Shown: positions 1 through 8,958, counted from the stretch's first letter. The stretch: 36,600 bases of DNA from an uncultured Clostridia bacterium (GCA_904420075.1 CAJFTX010000028.1:1-36600), one strand, 5' to 3'. The notes: generated from the sequence alone by a model not told the origin. Numbers and translations are program-made.

Positions 1-22
1 CTCCCCGGAAAATTCCGGAGAG
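1..22 (-). terminator. Possible partial rpmB terminator
   Basis: An inverted repeat (CTCCCCGGAA / TTCCGGAGAG, one mismatch) lies 15 bases beyond the rpmB stop codon on the minus strand. The U-run it would need lies outside the window, so this is only a probable intrinsic terminator. Confidence 0.4.
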
Positions 23-36
23 CTTTCAAACAAAAC

Positions 37-225
37 TTAGACAGCGCGCGTCACCTTGTTGGAACGCAGACATCTTGTGCAGACATAGATGTGCTTGTTC
101 GTGCCGTTCACAACAGCCTTAACCCGTCTGACGTTGGGCTTGACCATACGGTTTGTTCTTCTGTGCGAGTGGGAAACATTGATACTGAAGGTTGTACCTT
201 TCCCGCAGACATCACACTTCGCCAT
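37..225 (-). CDS. rpmB: 50S ribosomal protein L28
   Basis: Large-subunit ribosomal protein L28, 62 residues, full length for the family. It starts MAKCDVCGKG and carries two CxxC pairs (C4/C7 and C49/C52), so it is the zinc-binding (C+) form rather than the cysteine-free paralogue. The basic stretch HRRTNR (residues 21-26) is the typical rRNA-contacting part. The start follows a strong AGGAGG about 6 bases upstream, and a TTGCAT-17-TATAAT promoter lies further upstream. It is transcribed leftwards, divergent from hprK, with about 185 bases between the two genes. The identification is secure. Confidence 0.97.
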   Translation of the reverse strand: MAKCDVCGKGTTFSINVSHSHRRTNRMVKPNVRRVKAVVNGTNKHIYVCTRCLRSNKVTRAV

Positions 226-280
226 ATATTACACCTCCTCTGAAAAGATGGAATTTCACGATTTCATTAGAACGAAAATC

Positions 281-309
281 ATTATATCAGAACGGCTTTG
301 AAAATGCAA
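281..309 (-). promoter_or_regulatory. rpmB promoter
   Basis: On the minus strand, -35 TTGCAT (304-309) and -10 TATAAT (281-286) are separated by exactly 17 bases. This places the transcription start about 50 bases upstream of the rpmB start codon. Confidence 0.75.
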
Positions 310-349
310 GCTTTTTCTTGAAAAGGGCTGAATGGAGTCGCCTTCGTGA

Positions 350-378
350 TTGCAAGTGGGCCCAAAATGGGCTATAAT
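350..378 (+). promoter_or_regulatory. hprK operon promoter
   Basis: -35 TTGCAA (350-355) and -10 TATAAT (373-378) are separated by 17 bases. The spacer contains the palindrome GCCC-AAAAT-GGGC (360-372), directly abutting the -10 box, where a bound protein would block polymerase. Whether it is an operator is inference. The GTG start of hprK is at 411, after AAGGGGG. Confidence 0.75.
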
Positions 379-410
379 GTAAAAAAGAAACTGTAAAGGG
401 GGCTTCCGGG

Positions 411-1349
411 GTGGGAAATACGATTTACAAGATTGGAATTGAAAAGGTAATCGAAAAATTCCGGCTGGAGACACTGACAATGCCGGAGAACAAGGAGGTC
501 TTCATCTGCCGGTCGGATTTAAACCGGCTGGGACTTATCCTCTCCGGGTACGACCGGTATTTCGACAACGAGCGCATCCAGATTATGGGGATGGCCGAGT
601 GGTCCTTTTTGAGCGAGATGACCCCGGACAAGCGGACGGCGGCCTCCGAGCTGCTCTGTGCGCAGGAGATCCCACTGGTGGTGGTGACCCGCGGGCTGGA
701 GCCGCCGGAGGAGCTGCTCGACGCGGCGAGACGGCATGATGTCCCGGTGCTGCGTACGAAAGAGGCGACCTCCAGCTTTATGGCTGCGCTGATCGCCTAT
801 CTCAATGTGGAGCTCGCACCGCGGATCACCCGGCACGGGGTGCTGGTCGAGGTCTACGGCGAGGGGGTGCTGCTGCTCGGCGAGAGCGGCGCCGGCAAGA
901 GCGAGACGGCGGTGGAGCTCATCAAGCGCGGCCACCGGCTGATCGCGGACGATGCGGTGGAGATCAAACGGGTCTCCGACCAGACGCTGGTCGGCACCTC
1001 GCCGGAGGTCATCCGGCACTTCATTGAAATCCGCGGCATCGGCGTTGTGGACGTACGGCGGCTCTACGGCATGGGCGCCGTCAAGCTGACCGAGAAGATC
1101 GACCTTATCATTCAGCTCGAGGAGTGGGACGAAAAGAAGGCCTATGACCGGTTCGGCCTGGAGAATCCGACCTACGAGCTGCTGGGGATTGAGGTCCCGG
1201 CGCTGACCATCCCGATCCGGGCGGGCCGGAATCTCGCGGTGATTGTTGAGATCGCGGCGATGAACAACCGCCAGAAGAAGATGGGATACAACGCGGCTCA
1301 GGAGCTCTCCGACCGGCTGACCAACTCATTTGCCACAGGAAAGGAATAG
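411..1349 (+). CDS. hprK: HPr kinase/phosphorylase
   Basis: Bifunctional enzyme that phosphorylates and dephosphorylates Ser46 of the phosphocarrier HPr, the central switch of carbon catabolite repression in low-GC Gram-positives. It has 312 residues, normal for the family. The Walker A loop GESGAGKS is at residues 157-164, the conserved RHG at 141-143, the Asp pair ADD at 179-181 and the HprK signature EIRGIGVVDV at 206-215. Residues 1-130 form the N-terminal domain. I chose the GTG start at 411 because an AAGGGGG ribosome site lies 8 bases upstream and a good promoter sits at 350-378. It is the first gene of the operon running to dnaE. HPr itself is not encoded in this window. Confidence 0.97.
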   Translation: MGNTIYKIGIEKVIEKFRLETLTMPENKEVFICRSDLNRLGLILSGYDRYFDNERIQIMGMAEWSFLSEMTPDKRTAASELLCAQEIPLVVVTRGLEPPEELLDAARRHDVPVLRTKEATSSFMAALIAYLNVELAPRITRHGVLVEVYGEGVLLLGESGAGKSETAVELIKRGHRLIADDAVEIKRVSDQTLVGTSPEVIRHFIEIRGIGVVDVRRLYGMGAVKLTEKIDLIIQLEEWDEKKAYDRFGLENPTYELLGIEVPALTIPIRAGRNLAVIVEIAAMNNRQKKMGYNAAQELSDRLTNSFATGKE

Positions 1350-1357
1350 AAAACAGG

Positions 1358-2092
1358 ATGTACCAAATCAAATGTGACACACATACCCATACCATCGCGA
1401 GCGCGCACGCCTACTGCACCATCACCGAGATGGCCTCTGCGGCGGCGAAGAAGGGGCTCGCGCTGATCGCGATGACCGATCACGGCCCCGCGCTGCCGGA
1501 CAGCACCCATATCATGCACTTTCAGAATCTCAAGATTCTACCGCGGATGATTGACGGGGTCTTTGTCCTGCGGGGAGTGGAGGCAAACCTCATCGACTTT
1601 ACGGGCGAAATTGACATGGAACCGGCGCTTTTAAAGAGGCTTGACTGGGTGATTGCGAGTGCGCACGACCTCTGCCTTACGCCCGGAACGGTGGAGGATC
1701 ACACGCGGATGTACCTCGGCCTCGCGGAGAATGAGCTTGTGGATGTGGTGGGTCACTGTGGAGATGAGCGATTTCGCTTTGACTACGAACGGGTAATCCC
1801 TGTGCTCGCGGAGAGCGGCAAGTGCATCGAGATCAACAACCACTCTTTTGAACTCCGGCCGGGCAGTGATAAAAACTGCCGCGAGATCATAAGAATCTGT
1901 AAAGAGCACCGCGCGCGGATCGTTGTAAACACCGACGCGCACTTCTGGAGCGAGCTCGGCGTGTTCGACCATGCATACCCGCTGCTCGAGGAGGTATCCT
2001 ATCCGGAGGAGCTGATCGTCAACCGCTCCCGGGAGAGCGTGCTCGACTTTATCAAGTACAAAAAAGGCGTGGATCTCGGCCGCTTTGTCTGA
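1358..2092 (+). CDS. PHP-domain phosphatase/hydrolase, YcdX family
   Basis: Metal-dependent phosphoesterase of the PHP superfamily, 244 residues. Metal-ligand motifs are visible in order: CDTHTHT (6-12), MTDHGP in the N-terminal third, ASAHD in the middle, then GHCGD, EINNHSF and NTDAHF near the C-terminus. This matches the trinuclear-metal YcdX-like subgroup. The physiological substrate is not known to me. It begins 8 bases after hprK and is followed 12 bases later by murB, so it is co-transcribed. PHP proteins of this type are regularly found in the clostridial hprK-murB neighbourhood. Confidence 0.9.
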   Translation: MYQIKCDTHTHTIASAHAYCTITEMASAAAKKGLALIAMTDHGPALPDSTHIMHFQNLKILPRMIDGVFVLRGVEANLIDFTGEIDMEPALLKRLDWVIASAHDLCLTPGTVEDHTRMYLGLAENELVDVVGHCGDERFRFDYERVIPVLAESGKCIEINNHSFELRPGSDKNCREIIRICKEHRARIVVNTDAHFWSELGVFDHAYPLLEEVSYPEELIVNRSRESVLDFIKYKKGVDLGRFV

Positions 2093-2104
2093 GGAGGAGA
2101 AATC

Positions 2105-3025
2105 GTGGAAACAATTTCGTCGATCTACGGGGAGATGCGCTCTCTCGGCTATGTCAGCGCGGGCTACTATGACGAGCCGCTCGCAAAGCACACCACCTTC
2201 CGCATCGGCGGTCCGGCGGATGTGATGGTCGTTCCGGCTGACGCGAGAGGGCTTGCGGGAATCATTTCGCTCTGCCGCGAGACGGACACGCCCTGCTATC
2301 TGATCGGAGGGGGGAGCAATCTGCTCGCCCCGGACGAGGGGGTGCGCGGCGTGGTGATCAACACCTGCGGCGCGCTTGCGGAGGTCTCGGAGCGGGGAGG
2401 AATGCTCGTCTCCGGCTGCGGGGCGAAGCTCTCGACGCTCGCAAAGGAGGCGCAGCGGCGCTCCCTCTCAGGACTGGAATTCTCCTACGGGATTCCCGGC
2501 TGTGTAGGCGGCGGAGTCTATATGAATGCGGGCGCCTACGGCGGCGAGATGAAGGACGTCTGCGCCGAAGTTGTGGCTCTCTCGGTGGAGACGGGCGAGA
2601 CGGTGACCCTCGCGGGTGAGGAGCTGGGCTTCGGTTACCGCCACAGCGCTTTCTCGGAGGGCGGACTTGTGGTCCTGGAGGCGGCGTTCCGGCTGTACAG
2701 CGCCAACCCGGAGGAGATCGGCGCCGTGATGGAGAAGAATATGGAGGCGCGTCGTGCGAAGCAGCCGCTCGAGCTGCCGAGCGCGGGCAGCGCTTTTAAG
2801 CGGCCGGAGGGGCACTTTGCCGGCGCGCTGATCGACGAGTGCGGACTGCGCGGGCTGACGGTCGGCGGAGCGCAGGTCTCGACCAAGCACGCGGGATTTG
2901 TTGTGAACATCGGGGGGGCGACCGCGGCGGATGTGCGGGCGCTGCTCGAGGAGGTAAAGGAGCGGGTACTGCAGCGGACAGGCGTTGTCCTGGAGCCGGA
3001 GATCCGGTTGATGCAGGCCCTCTAA
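2105..3025 (+). CDS. murB: UDP-N-acetylenolpyruvoylglucosamine reductase
   Basis: FAD- and NADPH-dependent reductase that completes UDP-MurNAc synthesis, the second committed step of peptidoglycan precursor formation in the cytoplasm. It has 306 residues. Visible motifs are the FAD-binding GGGSNLL, the core YGIPGCVGGGVYMNAGAYGG, GYRHSAF typical of type II (Gram-positive) MurB, the catalytic-serine region PSAGSAFKRP, STKHAGFVVN, and the C-terminal glutamate motif LEPEIRLM. The start is GTG at 2105 with AGGAGG at 2093-2098. Together with rapZ and whiA it links this operon to cell-wall synthesis and growth control. Confidence 0.96.
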   Translation: METISSIYGEMRSLGYVSAGYYDEPLAKHTTFRIGGPADVMVVPADARGLAGIISLCRETDTPCYLIGGGSNLLAPDEGVRGVVINTCGALAEVSERGGMLVSGCGAKLSTLAKEAQRRSLSGLEFSYGIPGCVGGGVYMNAGAYGGEMKDVCAEVVALSVETGETVTLAGEELGFGYRHSAFSEGGLVVLEAAFRLYSANPEEIGAVMEKNMEARRAKQPLELPSAGSAFKRPEGHFAGALIDECGLRGLTVGGAQVSTKHAGFVVNIGGATAADVRALLEEVKERVLQRTGVVLEPEIRLMQAL

Positions 3026-3044
3026 AGGAGAAAGGACGTGAAAG

Positions 3045-3911
3045 ATGGAACTGATACTCATCTCGGGGATGTCGGGCGCAGGCAAGAGCCGCGCGGCCGC
3101 AGTGCTGGAGGACGCGGGATTTTACTGTATTGACAATATGCCCCTCTCGCTGATCCCCAAGTTCGCCGAGATCTGTTTTCAGGCGGGCGGAAAGATTGAG
3201 AAGGTGGCGCTGGTGACCGACGTGCGCGGGATGGATGCGTCGGAGGATTTCTATGACAGTCTGTCAGAGCTCAAGAACGCGGGTTACCCTTTCAAGCTGC
3301 TCTTTCTCGACGCGAACAGTGAGACGCTGATCTCCCGCTACAAGGAGACCCGCCGGAAACACCCGCTCTCCAGCCGGTTTCACGGCTCGGTCGCGGAGGC
3401 GATCGACTACGAGCGGGAGCTGATGCAGAAGATGCGCGACTGCGCCGACTATGTGGTGGACACCAGCCGCCTCTCGCCGACCCAGCTCAAGGAGCAGCTG
3501 GTCGGATTGTTCGTCGAGGGCGGGCAGAAGAGTTTGATGATTGTAAGCGTCGTCTCCTTCGGATTCAAGTACGGCGCGCCGGCGGACGCGGATCTGCTCT
3601 TCGACGTGCGCTGTCTGCCGAACCCCTACTATGTGCTTGAGCTCAAGGACAAGACGGGACTTGACTCGGAGGTTTACGACTACGTGTTCTCCTTTGAGGA
3701 CGCGAACACCTTCTTTGACAAGCTTTCGGACCTGGTGCACTTTTTGATCCCACTCTACATTGAGGAGGGCAAGGCGTCGCTCGTGATCGGCATCGGCTGC
3801 ACGGGGGGAAAACACCGTTCGGTCTCGTTTGCTCAGCGGCTCAACGCTTTTATCAATGAGAGCGGGCTCGCGCACAGTGTGGTGACCCACAAGGATATTG
3901 GAAAGAAGTAA
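3045..3911 (+). CDS. rapZ: RapZ/YvcJ nucleotide-binding protein
   Basis: RapZ-family P-loop protein, 288 residues. In E. coli RapZ controls glucosamine-6-phosphate synthase through small-RNA decay; the B. subtilis homologue YvcJ binds and hydrolyses nucleotides. Walker A GMSGAGKS is at residues 8-15, followed by FYCIDNMP, VTDVRG, ETRRKHPL, the C-terminal domain motif SFGFKYG, the CLPNPYYV segment and GCTGGKHRSV near the end. The ATG at 3045 follows AAAGGAGAAAGG. Its stop is 5 bases from whiA; the gene usually found between the two (yvcK/glmR) is missing. Confidence 0.96.
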   Translation: MELILISGMSGAGKSRAAAVLEDAGFYCIDNMPLSLIPKFAEICFQAGGKIEKVALVTDVRGMDASEDFYDSLSELKNAGYPFKLLFLDANSETLISRYKETRRKHPLSSRFHGSVAEAIDYERELMQKMRDCADYVVDTSRLSPTQLKEQLVGLFVEGGQKSLMIVSVVSFGFKYGAPADADLLFDVRCLPNPYYVLELKDKTGLDSEVYDYVFSFEDANTFFDKLSDLVHFLIPLYIEEGKASLVIGIGCTGGKHRSVSFAQRLNAFINESGLAHSVVTHKDIGKK

Positions 3912-3916
3912 GAGAG

Positions 3917-4819
3917 ATGACAAGATCGTTTTCATCTGAGGTGAAGAGCGAGCTCTGTGCGCTGCCCTTCGGCAGGGAGTGCTGCCGGAGAGCGGAGCTC
4001 TACGGCTTTTTGTTGCTGGCGGGGCAGTTTGATAAGACGGGCGTCCGGCTCGCGACCGAGCACGCGGGGGCGGCGGCGCGGTTTGTGCGGCTTTTATATC
4101 TCGTCTGCGGGGTGGAGGCGGCGGTCTCCGCGGGCGGGAGCGGCGAGGGCAAACTCTACACCGTCTCGGCGGACGGGGAGGGGGCGCGTGTGACGGCGGA
4201 ATTTTTCGGCAGGGACCGTCAGAGCATTACCCTGCGCTGCGACATCTCGCAAATTGAAAACGAGTGCTGCGCCGCCGCGTTTCTGCGCGGCGCATTTTTG
4301 TCGGCGGGCTCGATCAATTCGCCGGAGGCGGGCTATCACCTGGAACTTGTGACTCCGCACATGAAGCTCGCGGAGGATCTGGTGACATTGATCCGGGCTT
4401 ACTACTTTGAACCGCGCACTCTCATGCGTAAGCAGAACTGTGTGATCTACTTTAAGGACAGCTCGGAGATTGAGGATCTGCTGACCACCCTCGGAGCACA
4501 GAAGAGCGTGCTCGAGATTATGAGCGTCAAGGTCTATAAGGACATCCGCAACAACACCAACCGGATTGTCAACTGTGAGACGGCCAATCTCAAAAAGACA
4601 GTGGGCGCCGCCGCGCGTCAATGCGAGGCGATTGAGAAGCTTGAGCGGGCGGGTGTGCTCTCCCGGCTGCCGGATGAGCTGCAGGAGACGGCGAGACTCC
4701 GCAGGGAGAATCCCGAGTGCTCTCTTTTGGAGCTTGTGGACAAGCTGCAGGGGAAACTCACCCGGTCAGGGCTCAATCACCGGCTGCAGAAGCTGATCGC
4801 CGAGGCGGAACGGCTCTAA
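3917..4819 (+). CDS. whiA: DNA-binding protein WhiA
   Basis: WhiA is a transcription or nucleoid-associated regulator conserved in Gram-positives. It is required for sporulation septation in Streptomyces and affects division and chromosome segregation in Bacillus. It has 300 residues, normal length. The N-terminal part (about 1-190) is the degenerate LAGLIDADG-like fold, with the opening motif SFSSEVKSELC and FLRGAFLSAGS in the middle. The C-terminal helix-turn-helix (about 210-300) contains NRIVNCETANLKKTV and the ending LTRSGLNHRLQKL. It begins 5 bases after rapZ, implying translational coupling. Confidence 0.96.
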   Translation: MTRSFSSEVKSELCALPFGRECCRRAELYGFLLLAGQFDKTGVRLATEHAGAAARFVRLLYLVCGVEAAVSAGGSGEGKLYTVSADGEGARVTAEFFGRDRQSITLRCDISQIENECCAAAFLRGAFLSAGSINSPEAGYHLELVTPHMKLAEDLVTLIRAYYFEPRTLMRKQNCVIYFKDSSEIEDLLTTLGAQKSVLEIMSVKVYKDIRNNTNRIVNCETANLKKTVGAAARQCEAIEKLERAGVLSRLPDELQETARLRRENPECSLLELVDKLQGKLTRSGLNHRLQKLIAEAERL

Positions 4820-4846
4820 AAAGTAAAGAGAAGAGGAGGCGAAAGG

Positions 4847-5440
4847 ATGGGATCGGCCATTGAGGATAGGAGGAGCGTCAGGAGATTTTCGGAGAGGGCG
4901 CTGTCCCGCGGGGAGATACGGGAGCTGTTGCAGAGCGGAATTCTGGCTCCGTCTTCAAAAAACCGGCAGCCTTGGAAATTTGTCGTGGTGGAGGGCAAAG
5001 CCAAGCGGGAGATGCTGGAAGTATTTGCCAGAGGAATCGCGCGGGAGGAGAGCGGAGATGCGCTGCTCCCGGAGAGCGGACGGCATTTGGCCGCGGCGAG
5101 AGTGACGCTGCGGGCGTTGGAACAGGCGCCGGTTGTGATATTTGTACTAAATCCACTGGGGAGAGGCCTCTTTGAGGAGCTGACCCGGGAGGAGCGGGTG
5201 TACGAGGTGTGTAATCTCCAGTCAGCCAGCGCGGCGATTGAGAATATGCTGATCGCCGCGGCGGAGAGGGGACTCGGAGGGCTCTGGATCTGCGACATCT
5301 ACTTCGCCTACCGGGAGCTGTGCGAGTGGCTTAATACCGAGGGAGAGCTGCTCGCGGCGGTGGCGTTTGGCCATCCGGAGGAGACGCCCGCGGCGCGGCC
5401 GAGACGTCCGCTCGACGAGGTTGTGGAGTGGCGGAGCTGA
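4847..5440 (+). CDS. Nitroreductase-family flavoprotein
   Basis: FMN-dependent NAD(P)H oxidoreductase of the nitroreductase superfamily, 197 residues. The N-terminal FMN-phosphate motif IEDRRSVRRFSER, the segment LAPSSKNRQPWKF and the C-terminal GLGGLWICDI / VAFGHPEE stretch are characteristic. The physiological substrate cannot be told from sequence. The ATG at 4847 follows AGAGGAGG. It lies between whiA and dnaE in the same orientation, with 27 bases before and 25 after, so it appears to be part of the operon. It occupies the spot where a crh/HPr gene is often seen in relatives. Confidence 0.9.
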   Translation: MGSAIEDRRSVRRFSERALSRGEIRELLQSGILAPSSKNRQPWKFVVVEGKAKREMLEVFARGIAREESGDALLPESGRHLAAARVTLRALEQAPVVIFVLNPLGRGLFEELTREERVYEVCNLQSASAAIENMLIAAAERGLGGLWICDIYFAYRELCEWLNTEGELLAAVAFGHPEETPAARPRRPLDEVVEWRS

Positions 5441-5465
5441 CAGGTTTCAGAAGGGAGAAGAAGAG

Positions 5466-8400
5466 ATGACCGACTTTGTGCATCTGCACCTACATACCGA
5501 GTACAGCCTGCTCGACGGGGCCTGCTCCATCCACCGAAAGGCGGGGGAGGAGCACTCGCCGCTCATCGCGCGCGCGCTCGAGCTCGGGCAGAAATCGCTC
5601 GCCATCACCGACCACGGAGTGATGTTCGGGGTGATCGACTTCTACCGCGAGTGCAAAGCGGCGGGGATTCATCCGGTGATCGGCTGCGAGGTCTACACCG
5701 CGCCGCGGACGATGCGGGACAAGACTCACGAGTATGATTCACGGGCGAACCATCTGGTGCTGCTCGCCAAAAATCAGACGGGTTATAAAAACCTGATGAA
5801 GATCGTCTCACTCGCGCACACCGAAGGGTTCTATATCAAGCCGCGGTGCGACACCGAGGTGCTCCGCGCCCATGCGGAGGGGATTATCGCGCTCTCCGCC
5901 TGTCTCTCCGGAGCGATCCCGGCGGCGCTGTTGCGGGACGACTACGAGGGCGCCCGGGCAAAGGCAGCGGAGCTCAAAGAGATCTTCGGAGAGAACTTCT
6001 ATATTGAGATCCAGGACCACGGACTGCCGGAGCAGCGGCGGATTCTGCCGCTGCTTGTGAAGCTCGCGCGCGAGCTCTCGCTGCCGCTTGTCGCCACCAA
6101 CGACGTCCACTACATTGAGAAAACGGACGCCGAGACCCAGCAGGTGCTCATGTGTATCCAGACGGGTAAGACGGTGGACGACGCGGAGAAGATGAGTCTC
6201 GGCACGGAGGAGTTCTATCTCAAGAGCGGCGACGAGATGGCGGAGCTCTTTCCGGAGTATCCGGAGGCGATCACGAACACGGTGAAGATCGCCGAGATGT
6301 GCAATGTGGAATTTGAGTTCGGCAAGCTGCATCTGCCCGCCTACGCGACGCCGGAGGGCGAAACGGCGGAGAGCTATCTGCGCCGCCTCACCGAGGAGGG
6401 ATTTGCCCGCCGGTACGGGGAGCATCCGCCCGAGGGCGCGCGAGAGCGGATGGAGTATGAGTTTTCGACGATCAGACAGATGGGCTATGTCGACTATTTT
6501 CTGATCGTCTGGGATTTCATCCACTTTGCCAAGAGCCACGATATCCCGGTCGGCCCTGGACGCGGTTCGGCGGCGGGCAGCATTGTCGCCTACTGTCTCG
6601 AGATCACCGACGTCGAGCCGCTGGGGCTTGGTCTGCTGTTCGAGCGCTTTTTGAATCCGGAGCGGGTGACGATGCCGGATATCGACGTCGATTTCTGCGT
6701 GGAGGGCCGGGAGCGGGTGATCGACTATGTGGCGGAGAAGTACGGACACGACCACGTGGCGCAGATCGTCACCTTCGGCACAATGCTCGCCAAGGGGGCG
6801 GTGCGGGACGTCGGCCGGGCGCTCGGCATGCCCTACGGCGATGTGGATACGGTGGCGAAACTCATTCCAAACGAGCTCAAGATGACGATTGACAAGGCGC
6901 TTTCGAGTTCGAAGCAGCTGCGCGACCTCTACGAACAGAATGCCGATGTGCACAAGCTGATCGACATGGCCAGACGGCTGGAGGGGATGCCCCGGCACAG
7001 CTCGACCCACGCGGCGGGCATTGTCATCACTGGGGAGGAGGTCTCGGCTCTGGTGCCGCTCATCCGCAGCGACGATTTTGCGGTGACCCAGTTCACGATG
7101 GGGACGCTCGAGGAGCTCGGACTTCTGAAGATGGACTTTCTGGGGCTGCGGAACCTCACGGTGATCAACGAGGCGGAGAAGATGATCGGCGGGGGCTTCT
7201 CGGTGGCGGAGGCGCCGCTCGACGATCCGGCCGTCTACCGGATGCTCGCGGAGGGGCACACCTCCGGCATCTTCCAGCTCGAGTCGGGCGGAATGAAGAA
7301 TGTGCTCATGGGGATGCGGCCGCGCTCGATCGAGGACATCATCGCGGTGATCTCGCTCTACCGGCCGGGGCCGATGGACTCGATTCCGCGGTATATCGAC
7401 TCGATGCACCACCCGGAGCACGTGCGCTACAAGCACCCGATGCTCGAGGAGATTTTGTCGGTCACCTACGGCTGTATCGTCTACCAGGAACAGGTGATGC
7501 AGATTGTGCGGAAGATGGCGGGCTACTCCTACGGGAGAGCGGATCTGGTGCGCCGCGCGATGAGCAAGAAGAAGGCCTCGGTGATGGAGAAGGAGCGGGA
7601 GTACTTCATCCACGGGCTCACGCGGGAGGACGGGACGGTCGAGTGTGTCGGCGCCGTGGCGAACGGTGTGCCCGAAGCGGTGGCGACCGATATCTTCGAC
7701 GAGATGACCGCCTTTGCCGAGTACGCCTTCAACAAGTCGCACGCGGCGGCCTATGCGATTGTCTCCTACCGCACCGCCTATTTAAAGGCGCACTACCCCG
7801 CCCAGTATATGGCGGCGCTGCTGACCTCAATTCTCGACTCGCCGGGCAAGGTGTCGGAGTATATCGCGGAGTGCCAGCGTATGGGCATCCGGGTGCTCCC
7901 GCCGGACATCAACCAGAGCGGCGTCGGCTTTACGGTGACCGGGAAGAACATCCGTTTCGGGCTTGTGGCGATCAAGAATATCGGCTACGGTGTGATCGAG
8001 GCGGTGATCCGCGAGCGGGAGCGGGGCGGGGCATTTCGGAATCTGTACGACTTTTTAAACCGGATGTGCGGCGGCGAGATCAACAAAAAGGCGATCGAGG
8101 GATTGATCATCTCCGGGGCGTTCGACTCGTTCGGCGTCCGGCGCAGCCAGATGCTCCGCGTCTATGAGGCGGCGCTCGATGAGATCGTCGGGGACCGCAA
8201 GCGCAACGTGGAGGGACAGATCGACCTCTTCGGCGGCGCAGAGGAGCAGAGCGGACGGGAGGATCTCAGCTACCCCGATATCCCGGAGCTCCCGGAGAAA
8301 GAGAAACTCGCGCTGGAGAAGGCGGCGACCGGTCTCTATCTCTCGGGGCATCCGCTCGAGGCCTACGCGGAGAAAATCGCGGCCTCCGGCGCCCGGCCGA

Positions 8401-8942
8401 TCGGCGAGATCCTGGCGCTTGCAGCCGAGGGGGCGGGCGAGACGCTGGAGGGGGAGTTTGTCACCCTTGCGGGGATCGTCATGACAAAGCGGATCAAGAC
8501 CACCCGCAGCGGTAGTGTGATGGCGTTTTTGGGGCTTGAGGACATGTCGGGTTCGATCGAGTGTCTGGTGTTTCCGAAGGTGCTCTTAACGTATCAGGCG
8601 CTCTGCGAGGAGGGGGCGGAGGTCGTGCTCTACGGCCGGCTCTCAGCGCGAGAGGACGAGGAGCCGAAGTTTATTGTGGAGAAGTTGCGCTCGCTCGACG
8701 GTATGGCCGAAAAGAAAAAGCCGAAGCGGCTCTATCTCCGCTTTGAGAGCCGGACGGACGGGCGGATGGAGCTCTGCGAGCGGGTGCTCGGCATCTTCGG
8801 CGGCGGGACTCCGCTTGTCTATTACTATGGAGATGAAAAAAAGTACCAGCAGTGGGGGCTGGAGCGCGGAGTGGAGCCCTGCGAACCGGTACTGCGCAGG
8901 CTCTCGGAAATTCTGGGAGCGGAGAATGTGGTATACCGCTAA
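5466..8942 (+). CDS. dnaE: DNA polymerase III subunit alpha (DnaE type)
   Basis: Replicative polymerase subunit of the DnaE class, 1158 residues. The open frame extends 33 codons upstream, but the ATG at 5466 follows a purine-rich AGAAGGGAGAAG site and gives the canonical N-terminus. Domains in order: PHP domain from residue 4 (HLHLHTEYSLLDG, then ITDHGVMFG), a C-family polymerase core with GPGRGSAAGS (about 364), catalytic PDIDVDF (about 403) and KMDFLGLRN (about 555), HhH region (PDINQSGVGF, about 815), and an OB-fold near 1000-1040 (VTLAGIVMTKR). It is last in the hprK operon. Firmicutes also need PolC, which is not in this window. Confidence 0.97.
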   Translation: MTDFVHLHLHTEYSLLDGACSIHRKAGEEHSPLIARALELGQKSLAITDHGVMFGVIDFYRECKAAGIHPVIGCEVYTAPRTMRDKTHEYDSRANHLVLLAKNQTGYKNLMKIVSLAHTEGFYIKPRCDTEVLRAHAEGIIALSACLSGAIPAALLRDDYEGARAKAAELKEIFGENFYIEIQDHGLPEQRRILPLLVKLARELSLPLVATNDVHYIEKTDAETQQVLMCIQTGKTVDDAEKMSLGTEEFYLKSGDEMAELFPEYPEAITNTVKIAEMCNVEFEFGKLHLPAYATPEGETAESYLRRLTEEGFARRYGEHPPEGARERMEYEFSTIRQMGYVDYFLIVWDFIHFAKSHDIPVGPGRGSAAGSIVAYCLEITDVEPLGLGLLFERFLNPERVTMPDIDVDFCVEGRERVIDYVAEKYGHDHVAQIVTFGTMLAKGAVRDVGRALGMPYGDVDTVAKLIPNELKMTIDKALSSSKQLRDLYEQNADVHKLIDMARRLEGMPRHSSTHAAGIVITGEEVSALVPLIRSDDFAVTQFTMGTLEELGLLKMDFLGLRNLTVINEAEKMIGGGFSVAEAPLDDPAVYRMLAEGHTSGIFQLESGGMKNVLMGMRPRSIEDIIAVISLYRPGPMDSIPRYIDSMHHPEHVRYKHPMLEEILSVTYGCIVYQEQVMQIVRKMAGYSYGRADLVRRAMSKKKASVMEKEREYFIHGLTREDGTVECVGAVANGVPEAVATDIFDEMTAFAEYAFNKSHAAAYAIVSYRTAYLKAHYPAQYMAALLTSILDSPGKVSEYIAECQRMGIRVLPPDINQSGVGFTVTGKNIRFGLVAIKNIGYGVIEAVIRERERGGAFRNLYDFLNRMCGGEINKKAIEGLIISGAFDSFGVRRSQMLRVYEAALDEIVGDRKRNVEGQIDLFGGAEEQSGREDLSYPDIPELPEKEKLALEKAATGLYLSGHPLEAYAEKIAASGARPIGEILALAAEGAGETLEGEFVTLAGIVMTKRIKTTRSGSVMAFLGLEDMSGSIECLVFPKVLLTYQALCEEGAEVVLYGRLSAREDEEPKFIVEKLRSLDGMAEKKKPKRLYLRFESRTDGRMELCERVLGIFGGGTPLVYYYGDEKKYQQWGLERGVEPCEPVLRRLSEILGAENVVYR

Positions 8943-8958
8943 AAAGGGAAAATTCCCA

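Noticed and set aside
5367-5465. 33-codon N-terminal extension of DnaE
   Set aside because: It overlaps the nitroreductase gene and is Arg-rich; the ATG at 5466 yields the conserved DnaE N-terminus.
5808-7742. 644-codon minus-strand open frame inside dnaE
   Set aside because: It is fully antisense to conserved dnaE sequence, including its catalytic motifs; the His/Arg-rich product has no recognisable family.
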